DNA of 64,000 bases from Cherax quadricarinatus (GCF_038502225.1 NC_091323.1:25321237-25385236), one strand, 5' to 3'; shown: positions 44,753 to 54,575, counted from the stretch's first letter. Made by a program: numbers and translations. Notes: generated from the letters alone by a model not told the origin.

Positions 44753-46288
44753 GGGGGATAAGTCTGTTGAGTGTACCTGGTAAAGTGTATGGTAGAGTTA
44801 TAATTGAAAGAATTAAGAGTAAGACGGAGAATAGGATAGCAGATGAACAAGGAGGCTTTAGGAAAGGTAGGGGGTGTGTGGACCAGGTGTTTACAGTGAA
44901 ACATATAAGTGAACAGTATTTAGATAAGGCTAAAGAGGTCTTTGTGGCATTTATGGATTTGGAAAAGGCGTATGACAGAGTGGATAGGGGGGCAATGTGG
45001 CAGATGTTGCAAGTGTATGGTGTAGGAGGTAGGTTACTGAAAGCAGTGAAGAGTTTTTACGAGGATAGTGAGGCTCAAGTTAGAGTATGTAGGAAAGAGG
45101 GAAATTTTTTCAGAGTAAAAGTAGGCCTTAGACAAGGATGTGTGATGTCACCGTGGTTGTTTAATATATTTATAGATGGGGTTGTAAGAGAAGTAAATGC
45201 GAGGGTCTTGGCAAGAGGCGTGGAGTTAAAAGATAAAGAATCACACACAAAGTGGGAGTTGTCACAGCTGCTCTTTGCTGATGACACTGTGCTCTTGGGA
45301 GATTCTGAAGAGAAGTTGCAGAGATTGGTGGATGAATTTGGTAGGGTGTGCAAAAGAAGAAAATTAAAGGTGAATACAGGAAAGAGTAAGGTTATGAGGA
45401 TAACAAAAAGATTAGGTGATGAAAGATTGAATATCAGATTGGAGGGAGAGAGTATGGAGGAGGTGAACGTATTCAGATATTTGGGAGTGGACGTGTCAGC
45501 GGATGGGTCTATGAAAGATGAGGTGAATCATAGAATTGATGAGGGAAAAAGAGTGAGTGGTGCACTTAGGAGTCTGTGGAGACAAAGAACTTTGTCCTTG
45601 GAGGCAAAGAGGGGAATGTATGAGAGTATAGTTTTACCAACGCTCTTATATGGGTGTGAAGCGTGGGTGATGAATGTTGCAGCGAGGAGAAGGCTGGAGG
45701 CAGTGGAGATGTCATGTCTGAGGGCAATGTGTGGTGTGAATATAATGCAGAGAATTCGTAGTTTGGAAGTTAGGAGGAGGTGCGGGATTACCAAAACTGT
45801 TGTCCAGAGGGCTGAGGAAGGGTTGTTGAGGTGGTTCGGACATGTAGAGAGAATGGAGCGAAACAGAATGACTTCAAGAGTGTATCAGTCTGTAGTGGAA
45901 GGAAGGCGGGGTAGGGGTCGGCCTAGGAAGGGTTGGAGGGAGGGGGTAAAGGAGGTTTTGTGTGCGAAGGGCTTGGACTTCCAGCAGGCATGCGTGAGCG
46001 TGTTTAATAGGAGTGAATGGAGACAAATGGTTTTTAATACTTGACGTGCTGTTGGAGTGTGAGCAAAGTAACATTTATGAAGGGATTCAGGGAAACCGGC
46101 AGGCCGGACTTGAGTCCTGGAGATGGGAAGTACAGTGCCTGCACTCTGAAGGAGGGGTGTTAATGTTGCAATTTAAAAACTGTAGTGTAAAGCACCCTTC
46201 TGGCAAGACAGTGATGGAGTGAATGATGGTGAAAGTTTTTCTTTTTCGGGCCACCCTGCCTTGGTGGGAATCGCCCGGTGTGATAATA

Positions 46289-46300
<12 letters not shown>
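44752..46300 (+). mobile_element. RT half and 3' end of RTE-like LINE copy C, plus strand
   Basis: The RT half in sense orientation. The break at its 5' side is near 44752, beside the inverted leader of the endonuclease half; the bases CATTTTAGGGG at the junction can be read in both halves. The 3' UTR includes GCCACCCTGCCTTGGTGGG, then an A run (46288-46305) and (TA)n. It is nearly identical to 1479-2575. Confidence 0.9.
44767..46044 (+). CDS. Reverse transcriptase and C-terminal domain of RTE-like LINE
   Basis: An RNA-dependent DNA polymerase, open for 425 codons, with no native start (the first ATG is internal). Domain order: VYGRVIIERIK and GGFRKGRGCVDQVF (fingers), FVAFMDLEKAYDRVDR (palm, first Asp), KVGLRQGCVMSPWLFNIFID, LLFADDTVLLGD (catalytic Asp pair near residue 175), KLKVNTGKSKVMR, FRYLGVDVSADGS (thumb). 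The C-terminal domain has LLYGCEAWVMN and RRLEAVEMSCLRAMCGV, LLRWFGHVERM and GRRGRGRPRKGWREG. The stop after VFNT is shared with the copies at 2318 and 4045. The first ~150 residues of the RT region (present at 5290-5683 minus) are missing. Confidence 0.88.
   Translation: MSVPGKVYGRVIIERIKSKTENRIADEQGGFRKGRGCVDQVFTVKHISEQYLDKAKEVFVAFMDLEKAYDRVDRGAMWQMLQVYGVGGRLLKAVKSFYEDSEAQVRVCRKEGNFFRVKVGLRQGCVMSPWLFNIFIDGVVREVNARVLARGVELKDKESHTKWELSQLLFADDTVLLGDSEEKLQRLVDEFGRVCKRRKLKVNTGKSKVMRITKRLGDERLNIRLEGESMEEVNVFRYLGVDVSADGSMKDEVNHRIDEGKRVSGALRSLWRQRTLSLEAKRGMYESIVLPTLLYGCEAWVMNVAARRRLEAVEMSCLRAMCGVNIMQRIRSLEVRRRCGITKTVVQRAEEGLLRWFGHVERMERNRMTSRVYQSVVEGRRGRGRPRKGWREGVKEVLCAKGLDFQQACVSVFNRSEWRQMVFNT

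Positions 46301-46304
<4 letters not shown>

Positions 46305-46381
<77 letters not shown>
46305..46381. repeat. (TA)n microsatellite
   Basis: TA array with TAAATA interruptions, between the LINE A tail and a P3 element. Confidence 0.95.
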
Positions 46382-46387
<6 letters not shown>

Positions 46388-46766
46388 CCGAATATGTAAA
46401 ACTGGTTAATTAGCAAGAACTCATTTAAAATTAAGTTCTTTCTAAAATTTTCTCTTATACGTTTAAAGATATATTTTTTTCATTAAAGTTTATGTAAAAA
46501 TTTATAATTTTGCACCAAAAGAATCTTAGAAAACTTACCTAACCTTATTATATCAAGAATTTATTTTAGCCTAACCCAACTAAATATATTTTAGATTTGT
46601 TTACAATAATTTAATCCTAAACAATCCCAGTGAAATATATTTTTTTCGTTAGGTTCAGAATGATTTTGGCGAAATTATTGCATACACAAATTTTCGCTTG
46701 TCCTATATGGCAAGATGAGCGTTGCTATTTAAGCCAAGATCGCAAGTTCTGCCTATTCGGCACGAC
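46382..46766. mobile_element. P3 palindrome element, full length
   Basis: Starts GCCGTGCCGAATATGTAAAA and ends CTGCCTATTCGGCACGAC. It is the same as 34909-35296 with scattered substitutions. A (CA) stretch (46764-46776) and (TA)n (46778-46822) follow. Confidence 0.88.
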
Positions 46767-46775
46767 ACACACACG

Positions 46776-46777
<2 letters not shown>

Positions 46778-46822
<45 letters not shown>
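46778..46822. repeat. (TA)n microsatellite
   Basis: A short TA run at the right of P3. Confidence 0.95.
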
Positions 46823-46832
<10 letters not shown>

Positions 46833-47216
46833 ATACAACCCAAGGACGAATTACTTATGACTTTTCTGGTATTCTTCCAGAGTAACCAGTGTGTTTGGAC
46901 TTATATTAGGACTGACTTGCATAAGTATTTATGTAATGCATGTATGATGAATGCATGTATATGTATGTCAAAAAATATGTTAGATTTGGTATTAAAAAAG
47001 AGTGAGCCGTAGTCACAGCGCCATGCACGAAGTTAACACTGCGTCTTCAGTTGTAATGAACGGGGTCATAGCAAGCACCTGACTTCCAAGTGCTTTGTTG
47101 ATATTTCCACGGAGTTGGGAGCGAATTATCAAGTTAGAATTAAATTGCCCCCTCGATCAAGTTGAAGTTTGAAACTGATGCAGTATGATTTAATTTTGCA
47201 ATTTATTCTGATATAC

Positions 47217-47218
<2 letters not shown>
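46823..47218. other. Spacer, nothing recognised
   Basis: Unique sequence with no supported gene. Confidence 0.5.

Positions 47219-47290
<72 letters not shown>
47219..47290. repeat. (TA)n microsatellite
   Basis: A TA run directly left of an inverted P3 copy. Confidence 0.95.
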
Positions 47291-47291
<1 letters not shown>

Positions 47292-47670
47292 CGTGCCGTA
47301 TAAGTAAAACTTGCGATTTTGGCTTAAATAGGAACGCTCTTCTTGCCGAATAAGGCAAGCGAAAATTTGTGTATGCAGTAATTTCGCAAAAATCATTCTG
47401 AACCTAACGAAAAAAATATATTTCATTGTGTCTGTTTATTATTAAATTATTATAAACTTATCTAAAATATATTTAATTGGATTAGGCTAAATTAAATTGC
47501 GCTTGTTATAATAAGGTTAAGTAAGTTTTCTATGGTTCTTTTAGTACAAAATTATAATTTTTTACATTAACATAAATGAAAAAAATATATCTTTAAATGC
47601 ATAAGAGAAAATTTTAGAAAAGACAATTTTAAGTGAGTGCTTGCTAACTGACCAGTTTTACCTATTCGGC
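47291..47670. mobile_element. P3 palindrome element, inverted orientation, altered right end
   Basis: Begins TCGTGCCGTATAAGTAAAAC and runs through GGATTAGGCTAAATTA to TTTTACCTATTCGG. The final CACGA seen in the other copies is replaced by a perfect hairpin (47668-47697), and no (TA)n follows. Confidence 0.82.
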
Positions 47671-47697
47671 TGTCATCTGCGTATGCAGATGACAGCC
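47668..47697. other. Perfect 13-bp hairpin at a P3 edge
   Basis: GGCTGTCATCTGC, loop GTAT, GCAGATGACAGCC. No T-run follows, so it does not look like a terminator. Confidence 0.8.
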
Positions 47698-48785
47698 CTC
47701 TCTTACCACAATATACCTACCTGTGACAGGTCTCCAGGGTACGGCGTCTGCAGCCTGAGGTCAAGATTGCTAATTAACTGCTTGTGTGGTGTACAGATCC
47801 TTGAGAGCCATGAAGACCTTCTTACATTCCTCAAATATTACACATGCTGTTAAAGTTACACTGTTTGTGTACACTTTAAACTGGGACTCAATAAGACCCA
47901 TAACATTTCTCCGTTTTTTCATTCGTGATATTTTGTATGTATGTATTGATATATATTATACTGTGCTTGTGTTTACTTGTTCTTACGTGTTTTAGTTTGT
48001 GCTTGTTTACTATAGCATTTGTTTGATATTACGTATGCATGTGTGTGTGGAGGGGGGAGGGGTGTATGAGTAGGTGTGTGCGTGTATGTACAGCTATTCA
48101 TTGACCTGAAAAGTCAATTTTACACAGCAAGAGAACTGAGAGAGACTGTGAATGAAGAGCTCACTGAAGTATTCAACGGGTACTGGTGTTGGTTCTTGAC
48201 TCGTTCGCTGGGAGGCGCCACTGTTTACACACGTCCTTCTTTCCACTTTGTAACGAACAATCACAATAGTAATTCCAGCAGTAAAGTAATGATTGGTTTA
48301 CTGGCTACTGCATACTTGCAAGCCATACATAACGTCTTATACTGTCACTTAATAATATACTGTGCAGCCAATACGCGTCGAATATATAATGTAATTGGTT
48401 GTATTATGCAGGTTTAACTACACGATATAGAGCACAGTTACCAAAGATTATTGGAACTACAATATAAAAAGACATCAGTTGTATTATTCAGCAGTAGCTG
48501 GATAATACATACCACAGTTAGGTCAAGGATCACCAACACAACACTTTGTAACTACCAGTCAATGTGGCTTATTCCACATTGATTATGGCGAGTCGTGTTC
48601 TACAAAAACGAATATGTAAGAGCGGCTTGTACGTGCATGGGAGAGGAACGAGAGGATGGGGTTATAGGACGAGGCTGGTGACTATGTACTTTGAGGGATG
48701 TAGTTCTCTCAGCGTATATACGCTGAGAGTTTCCTTTACTCTCTAGTTAAGGGATTAAAGTCTTTTCATCGGGAGGTGAAAAGAT
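47698..48785. other. About 1.1 kb without a supported gene; perfect palindrome at 48706-48729
   Basis: A 113-codon plus frame at 48076-48417 and a 70-codon one at 47641 have no family resemblance. CTCTCAGCGTATATACGCTG plus AGAG (48706-48729) is a perfect 24-bp palindrome. CTTTTCATCGGGAGGTGAAA plus AG (48759 onward) is a short hairpin just before the SINE-like fragment. Confidence 0.5.
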
Positions 48786-48850
48786 TACGCGCAGCCTTAA
48801 TGATCCTATTGTAGTCGATAGGCTTCAAACCGCATTAAGCCACCTAATCA
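48786..48850 (+). mobile_element. SINE-like fragment (GTAGTCGATAGGC repeat)
   Basis: GCCTTAATGATCCTATTGTA then GTCGATAGGCTTCAAACCGC. The AGGCTTCAAACC segment is B-box-like. Same family as 9660-9725 and 53436-53500. The homology may continue through GCCACCTAATCATTTTGGTG to about 48895. Confidence 0.5.
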
Positions 48851-48889
48851 TTTTGGTGCAGTGAATCAACATTGTCCATGAGGTGATGG

Positions 48890-49110
48890 TGACGATGGTG
48901 AGGCTGTCTCATCACGTGATGATGGTGAGGCTGCCTCATCACTGCCTGTCGCTTGGATCTACTACATGGAGAGGCATATACCTCTCGCTGTACATCCTCT
49001 TGTGTACCACTGTGTATAATGTATGGCAGAGGTGTTCACAAACTGAGGACGGAGGATCTAGCGTCCAACACATCTAGCCGTGAACGACCCATACTGGTTT
49101 AGCGTTTTAC

Positions 49111-49112
<2 letters not shown>
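48890..49112. other. Spacer, nothing recognised
   Basis: Short direct repeats of GATGGTGAGGCTGNCTCATC (48894-48942). No gene. Confidence 0.5.

Positions 49113-49113
<1 letters not shown>

Positions 49114-49151
<38 letters not shown>
49114..49151. repeat. (TA)n microsatellite
   Basis: A TA run at the left edge of the 244-bp array. Confidence 0.95.
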
Positions 49152-49156
<5 letters not shown>

Positions 49157-50726
49157 CACTGATCTCTGGCTGAAGGAGACTCGAACCTACGAACCTTAGG
49201 ACAAGGTACGCAGTGCTTTACCAATCTATCCACACTGGACAATACCTTGGCGTGCAGCATGCGCTACACGTTTTGATCCAAGGCAGCCAGCTTTCAGGAA
49301 GAAGGCTTACAGCTTTTCATCTCATCCCCTGCATGCATCAGCCTTACTAGAGATTTGAACAATGCAAGGAATTCGCGAGAGCATGCGAAATATACACAAA
49401 CACTGATCTCTGGCGTACCTTGTCCTAAGGTTCGTAGGTTCGAGTCTCCTTCAGCCAGAGATCAGTGTTTGTGTATATTTCGCATGCTCTCGCGAATTCC
49501 TTGCATTGTTCAAATCTCTAGTAAGGCTGATGCATGCAGGGGATGAGATGAAAAGCTGTAAGCCTTCTTCCTGAAAGCTGGCTGCCTTGGATCAAAACGT
49601 GTAGCGCATGCTGCACGCCAAGGTATTGTCCAGTGTGGATAGATTGGTAAAGCACTGCGTACCTTGTCCTAAGGTTCGTAGGTTCGAGTCTCCTTCAGCC
49701 AGAGATCAGTGTTTGTGTATATTTCGCATGCTCTCGCGAATTCCTTGCATTGTTCAAATCTCTAGTAAGGCTGATGCATGCAGGGGATGAGATGAAAAGC
49801 TGTAAGCCTTCTTCCTGAAAGCTGGCTGCCTTGGATCAAAACGTGTAGCGCATGCTGCACGCCAAGGTATTGTCTAGTGTGGATAGATTGGTAAAGCACT
49901 GCGTACCTTGTCCTAAGGTTCGTAGGTTCGAGTCTCCTTCAGCCAGAGATCAGTGTTTGTGTATATTTCGCATGCTCTCGCGAATTCCTTGCATTGTTCA
50001 AATCTCTAGTAAGGCTGATGCATGCAGGGGATGAGATGAAAAGCTGTAAGCCTTCTTCCTGAAAGCTGGCTGCCTTGGATCAAAACGTGTAGCGCATGCT
50101 GCACGCCAAGGTATTGTCCAGTGTGGATAGATTGGTAAAGCACTGCGTACCTTGTCCTAAGGTTCGTAGGTTCGAGTCTCCTTCAGCCAGAGATCAGTGT
50201 TTGTGTATATTTCGCATGCTCTCGCGAATTCCTTGCATTGTTCAAATCTCTAGTAAGGCTGATGCATGCAGGGGATGAGATGAAAAGCTGTAAGCCTTCT
50301 TCCTGAAAGCTGGCTGCCTTGGATCAAAACGTGTAGCGCATGCTGCACGCCAAGGTATTGTCCAGTGTGGATAGATTGGTAAAGCACTGCGTACCTTGTC
50401 CTAAGGTTCGTAGGTTCGAGTCTCCTTCAGCCAGAGATCAGTGTTTGTGTATATTTCGCATGCTCTCGCGAATTCCTTGCATTGTTCAAATCTCTAGTAA
50501 GGCTGATGCATGCAGGGGATGAGATGAAAAGCTGTAAGCCTTCTTCCTGAAAGCTGGCTGCCTTGGATCAAAACGTGTAGCGCATGCTGCACGCCAAGGT
50601 ATTGTCCAGTGTGGATAGATTGGTAAAGCACTGCGTACCTTGTCCTAAGGTTCGTAGGTTCGAGTCTCCTTCAGCCAGAGATCAGTGTTTGTGTATATTT
50701 CGCATGCTCTCGCGAATTCCTTGCAT
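49152..50726. repeat. 244-bp tandem array with tRNA-like core; one inverted unit then 5.4 direct units
   Basis: 49155-49413 is an inverted unit. Direct units follow with starts 244 bp apart (equivalent points 49608, 49852, 50096, 50340, 50584), virtually identical except GTCTAG for GTCCAG near 49873. Each unit contains TGTGGATAGATTGGTAAAGC (D-arm/A-box-like) and, about 35 nt on, GGTTCGAGTCTCC (B box, one base off consensus). That fits a tRNA-derived SINE or tRNA pseudogene amplified in tandem. The repeated 60-codon frames come with the unit. The last unit is cut at TTCCTTGCAT, where (TA)n begins. Confidence 0.85.
49630..49696 (+). other. tRNA-like sequence in each 244-bp unit (first direct copy shown)
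   Basis: A-box-like TGGATAGATTGG and B box GGTTCGAGTCT are spaced as in tRNA genes. A D-arm-like and a T-arm-like hairpin (CGTAGGTTCGAGTCTCC) can be drawn, but the middle (ACCTT, loop GTCCT, AAGGT) has a 5-nt loop in place of a 7-nt anticodon loop. No CCA-proximal acceptor stem is evident. Probably a tRNA-derived promoter and not a working tRNA. Confidence 0.5.
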
Positions 50727-50732
50727 ATATAT

Positions 50733-50789
<57 letters not shown>
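50727..50789. repeat. (TA)n microsatellite
   Basis: A TA run at the right edge of the 244-bp array, with one ATAGATA interruption. Confidence 0.95.
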
Positions 50790-50790
<1 letters not shown>

Positions 50791-51210
50791 CAAGCAGAGG
50801 TGAGCTCTACGGTTAGTGAACCGCGGCACACCCAGCCAAGGGACGCACAGCAGGAATAGCAGCTTCAAGCTTCATGGGTTTTTTAATCTTGTAAAATACA
50901 GACGAAATTCGCTTGGTTTCTTGGTGCATTTGTGCCTTTGTAGCACTGGCTCAGCCACACGGGGACTTCCTGGCAACCAGAGGAGATTGAACACGAGGGA
51001 GACTGAACACCAGGCGGAAGTGAACATGGAGTAGATTGAAAAGTTCAGAGATTGAACAAGGGAGAGATGAATAAAGAGAGACTGCCACAGAATAAGGAAT
51101 AGGTAGCAGCTCAGCATGCGAGAAATGGTACAAATTCACATGTAATATTTTACACACACACATATACACAAAATATGTAGCAATGGCGAGCTTAAACATC
51201 TCATTTACTT
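50790..51210. other. Spacer, nothing recognised
   Basis: Includes tandem GA-rich GAACACNNGGNGGA-like motifs at 50990-51060. No gene. Confidence 0.45.
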
Positions 51211-51214
51211 ACAA

Positions 51215-51760
51215 AATGGATCTCAGAGCTGAAAATATAAGCTATGATGAAAGACTAAAAACAGTAATGACGCCTACGTTGGCTGAGAGGACAAGAGGAG
51301 ATTGTAAAATTAGACACATGTGCAACTCTTGGGTATCTTTATCTCAATAAAGATACCCAAGAGTTGCACATGTGTCTAATTTTACAACGTGTCGGTTCTT
51401 TGAACCATTCATCTACAAGAGGAGATTCACTGCAGATGCAGCCACCGTAACTCACGTATTTACTGAGAGACGACAGACCATCCTCTGCCATTGAATGAGG
51501 TGGTAGTTACCTCATCATAACAACGTATAACGTTATAAAAAGATATGAAAGAATGAAGATTCTTGTTACTACTTTCAACAAGGATAACAAGATGTCACAG
51601 ATATAATTTATGAGAAGAAGGGGTAAGAAATTATTCTTTACAGGGTGGATGAAAACCGGAATAGACTAAAAGAGGTTGGTAGGAACTGTTACAACCAGTG
51701 AGAGTTTAAAAATATATTGAATAAGCTAATGAAGAAGATACACAAAGAGTACAGCTCTGT
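51215..51760 (+). pseudogene. Decayed CR1-type ORF2 C-terminus interrupted by a hairpin retroposon
   Basis: MDLRAENISYDERLKTVM and LAERTRGD correspond to PELRGMSYEERLREIN and the RGDM block of the 29-kb CR1 copy. After the insertion (51291-51427) the homology resumes with YNVIKRYERM-like and KKLFFTGWMKT-like residues (against RKYFFSHRVVRKWNSL), with frame changes. No function. Confidence 0.65.
51291..51427. mobile_element. Hairpin retroposon insertion with 13-bp target-site duplication
   Basis: ACAAGAGGAGATT occurs at 51291-51303 and again at 51415-51427. Between them lie a perfect 39-bp inverted repeat (51304-51342 and 51347-51385, loop CTCA) and a 29-bp unique 3' part (AACGTGTCGGTTCTTTGAAC to CATTCATCT). 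The right arm is the 3' segment of hairpin retroposon F (ATAAAGATACCCAAGAGTTG onward). The left arm is its inverse. Confidence 0.88.
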
Positions 51761-51814
51761 TGCTGTAGCTACAAAAAGGTATTTACAAATTAGCAATTAC
51801 AGAATATTTCTCCT

Positions 51815-51905
51815 ACCTACAATGCCTCTCTTTTCATTCCACGATACCTCTCTTTCGCCCCACAATACCTCTCTTTCATCCCACAATACCTCTCTCAGCG
51901 GGGAA
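51815..51905. repeat. 22-bp minisatellite, 4 copies
   Basis: Units of CACAATACCTCTCTTTCATC-type sequence. Related motifs form the larger array at 52170. Confidence 0.8.
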
Positions 51906-51989
51906 TCCCCCTACAAGTGATTATGCCTTCGTCTGCTACCCGTCCCAATTCAACTGACGTTAGTATATAAGCGCCAGTCTTCTTGCCTC

Positions 51990-52168
51990 TGCTCCAGAAT
52001 CTTCACGACTACGGTGCTCTACACACCAACTCCAAGGCTGAGGGACTGATTACCTTATATTTTGTATATAGTTCTACTGTCTTCAAATTATGTCCTAGAA
52101 TCTGTATTAATAAAGCCACTGGATGGCGAAACGTCTACAATAAAGATACCCAGATGTTGCACATGTGT
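51990..52168 (+). mobile_element. Hairpin retroposon F, plus strand
   Basis: CCAAGGCTGAGGGACTGATT ACCTT (52036 onward), then ATTAATAAA, stem GCCA/TGGC, GAAACG (52106-52133), AATAAAGATACCC and GTTGCACATGTGTCTCAG. The 5' strand of the module is mutated (TTAATAAA for CTGATGAA). Confidence 0.72.
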
Positions 52169-52171
52169 CTC

Positions 52172-52628
52172 AGTTTTCAATACCTCTCCATCATTCCACA
52201 ATACCTCTCCCTACCTACAATACCTCTCCCTACCTACAATACCTCTCCCTACCTACCTCTCCCTACTTACAATACCTCTCCCTACTTACAATACCTCTCC
52301 CTACCTACAATACCTCTCCCTACTTACAATACCTCTCCCTACCTACAATACCCTCTCCATTATTCCACAATACTTCTCCCTGCCTACAATACCTCTCCAT
52401 CATTCCACAATACCTCTCCCTACCTACAATACCTATCCATTATTCCACAATACTTCTCCCTACCTACAATACCTCTTCATCATTCCACAATACCTCTCCC
52501 TACCTACAATACCTCTCCATCATTCCACAATACCTCTCTCTATCTACAATACCTCTCCCTACCTACAATATCTGTCCTTCATCCCACAATACCTCTCCCT
52601 ACCTATAATATCTCTCCTTCGTCCCCCA
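52172..52628. repeat. 19-bp minisatellite (CAATACCTCTCCCTACCTA)
   Basis: About 23 units. A second unit type with CATCATTCCA replaces CCTACCTA in alternate blocks. Long open frames in all forward registers come from the repeat. It starts immediately after the hairpin retroposon at 52168. Confidence 0.93.
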
Positions 52629-52629
52629 C

Positions 52630-53435
52630 CCACATCACCTGTCCTGATGCAAGTACACCTCAACAAAATACGTCACGGAGAGGAGAGCACCAAGTACAGA
52701 GGATGGAACTCAGGATCCGAACAACACCTGCGTCTGGTGCTAACATATCTGACAGGTTATTTACCTTGTTGAAGGGCACACTCGGCATGAAAACTGGACA
52801 CTTTTCCTGAGGACGCAGAAGCATGGAAACATGACACATTCGGAGGAAGCAGCAGCATGAAGACAGAGAAGACACACACATGAAAACAAACAGACACATT
52901 CACTGAGGGCAAGACTGTATTCTGTGGCAAGAGTGAAGAGGGGAAAGAGAGAGAGAGAGATTATAACTGTCTTTTCTAGGAACCCTTCAGACCATTCTCT
53001 TGCCTCATTTCACTTCATGCACTCGCTCCCTTATATTATTCCCCCACCCTCAACACACACACACACACACACACTGCTTACCCTTCTTACGACATATTTT
53101 CACACTTTCCCTCTTTTCCTGACCACACCAACTAGGGGGGGGGGAGAGAGAGAGGTCACATCCGCATTAAAAATATACAAACAAAAGTTTGTATTTACCC
53201 CAAAGTGTATTTCATGTTTTTACACCTGTGTACCTCTCATTATATGTACACCGACTTGTATCACTCAATATATACACCGAGTGTGTGTGTGTGTGTGTAT
53301 GTCAGTATACATGCATACACCGAGGTATGTTTCTTAGTGTAAATGTTTAAAGTTTATTTTACTATTAATTAATTTTAACATTTAGAGATAACTTCAATAT
53401 TTTAGAGAAGAAAGTAATCTGGACGTCAGTGTGCA
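52630..53435. other. Spacer with short (CA)n
   Basis: Unique sequence with a small (CA)n at 53053-53073 and (TG)n at 53281-53299. The 137-codon frame at 52924 has no domain resemblance. Confidence 0.5.
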
Positions 53436-53500
53436 AGTGAATTGCGGCCTTAATGACCCACGTGTAGTCGCCAGGTTTTAAACCTAACAAACTGGTATAT
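53436..53500 (+). mobile_element. SINE-like fragment (GTAGTCGCCAGG repeat)
   Basis: GCGGCCTTAATGACCCACGT then GTAGTCGCCAGGTTTTAAAC. Third copy of the fragment at 9660 and 48786. Confidence 0.5.
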
Positions 53501-53868
53501 CAGCCCTCGTCCATTCCTTTACGATCAATTTTTTACTCTTATTTAGCTTATAATCTCGGTAAACAGCGACAATTTTTTCAGAAATTAGCGTCTATTAAAT
53601 CCATTGGTCTAGACAGCCCTCCAGTTAGGACACAAGTGATTGCTATTGGCTAGTTTATGCGCAGACAGTAACTGCCGCATATAATTAAACTGGACAGCCC
53701 ATGGGCCTGCTTCATAGCCAGTGCTGTTCCTGTGGAACAGCGTAACTACACAGGCTGGATTAAAACTGTGCGTTAGCTGCTGCAGCTGTCAGTCGACATC
53801 AAAATGGTATGATTTTAGCACTGATGAACATAACCACAGCTCTACCGATGTTTTATTTGACCATGATT
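53501..53868. other. Spacer with short hairpins
   Basis: ATGCGCAGACAGTAACTGCC plus GCAT (about 53656) and GCTGTTCCTGTGGAACAGC (about 53722) are short palindromes. No gene. Confidence 0.5.
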
Positions 53869-53972
53869 TACTGATGTTCACGATGCTTTATTGATGTTCA
53901 CGATGCTTTACTGATGTTCATGATGCTTTATTGATGTTTACAATGCTTTACTGATGTTCACAATGCTTTCAG
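53869..53972. repeat. 20-bp minisatellite (TGATGTTCACGATGCTTTAY), 5-6 copies
   Basis: Nearly regular 20-bp units with CACGATG, CATGATG and CACAATG variants. Confidence 0.88.
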
Positions 53973-53974
53973 AT

Positions 53975-54500
53975 ATCTTTACGAACTCCCCCTCACCACT
54001 ATTACACCCACCACCACTACCACAACAACACCTACCACCATTACACTCAATACCATCACACAAAATACTGGCTGGCGGCGAGTCTGGTCGCGAAATCTAA
54101 TTTGGAGCTTTCAGGGCTTGAGGTTAGAGGATGGGGGGGAGGGTAGTGGGAGAAGGATAGGGGTGAAGAATGAAGGAGGACCGTAGAGAGAAGTGGAGAA
54201 GCACAGGGAGAAAAATGGAGAGAACTGGAGGAGCACAAGGAGGAGAATGTTTATGTTTATCATAAGATACATAGAGACCCTTTACCCAGTACTTTAATAA
54301 TTCCTGCAAGTACTAGAGTGTCTCACACACTAAACTGGAGTGTTGTCTTACACATGATATCACAATTCAACAGGTACTGGAATTTTCTAACACATTTTTT
54401 CCTGAATACGACCCAAAACAGTCTACAAACACACAAGATTCTGTTTTTTTCTGCTAGGTGAGCAGGGGCAGCAGGGGGTGTAAGGAAAGTGGCCCAAATG
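53975..54500. other. Spacer, CA- and GA-rich parts
   Basis: ACC/ACA-rich at 54000-54055 and GA-rich at 54115-54250. No gene. Confidence 0.5.
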
Positions 54501-54502
54501 TT

Positions 54503-54575
54503 TCTGCGCGCCAGGGAATCGAACTCAGGACCTTGCGATTCTGAGTCGAATGTTCCCACCAGTGAGGGGGCGCGG
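54503..54575 (-). mobile_element. tRNA-derived SINE fragment, minus strand
   Basis: On the minus strand: CACTGGTGGGAACATTCGAC (A-box region), TCAGAATCGCAAGG, then TCCTGAGTTCGATTCCCTGG (B box GTTCGATTCCC). This order and spacing match a tRNA. No full acceptor stem. Confidence 0.6.

Noticed and set aside
48076..48417. 113-codon open frame as a host gene
   Set aside because: No recognisable domain, no splice or promoter evidence, and length within chance for this composition.
49630..49696. A functional tRNA gene in the 244-bp unit
   Set aside because: The anticodon loop is 5 nt rather than 7 and no acceptor stem pairs; only promoter-like boxes are convincing.
49608..50522. Four identical 60-codon frames as a tandem gene family
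   Set aside because: The frame lies across a tRNA-like region and repeats only because the 244-bp unit repeats; no domain resemblance and no independent start context.
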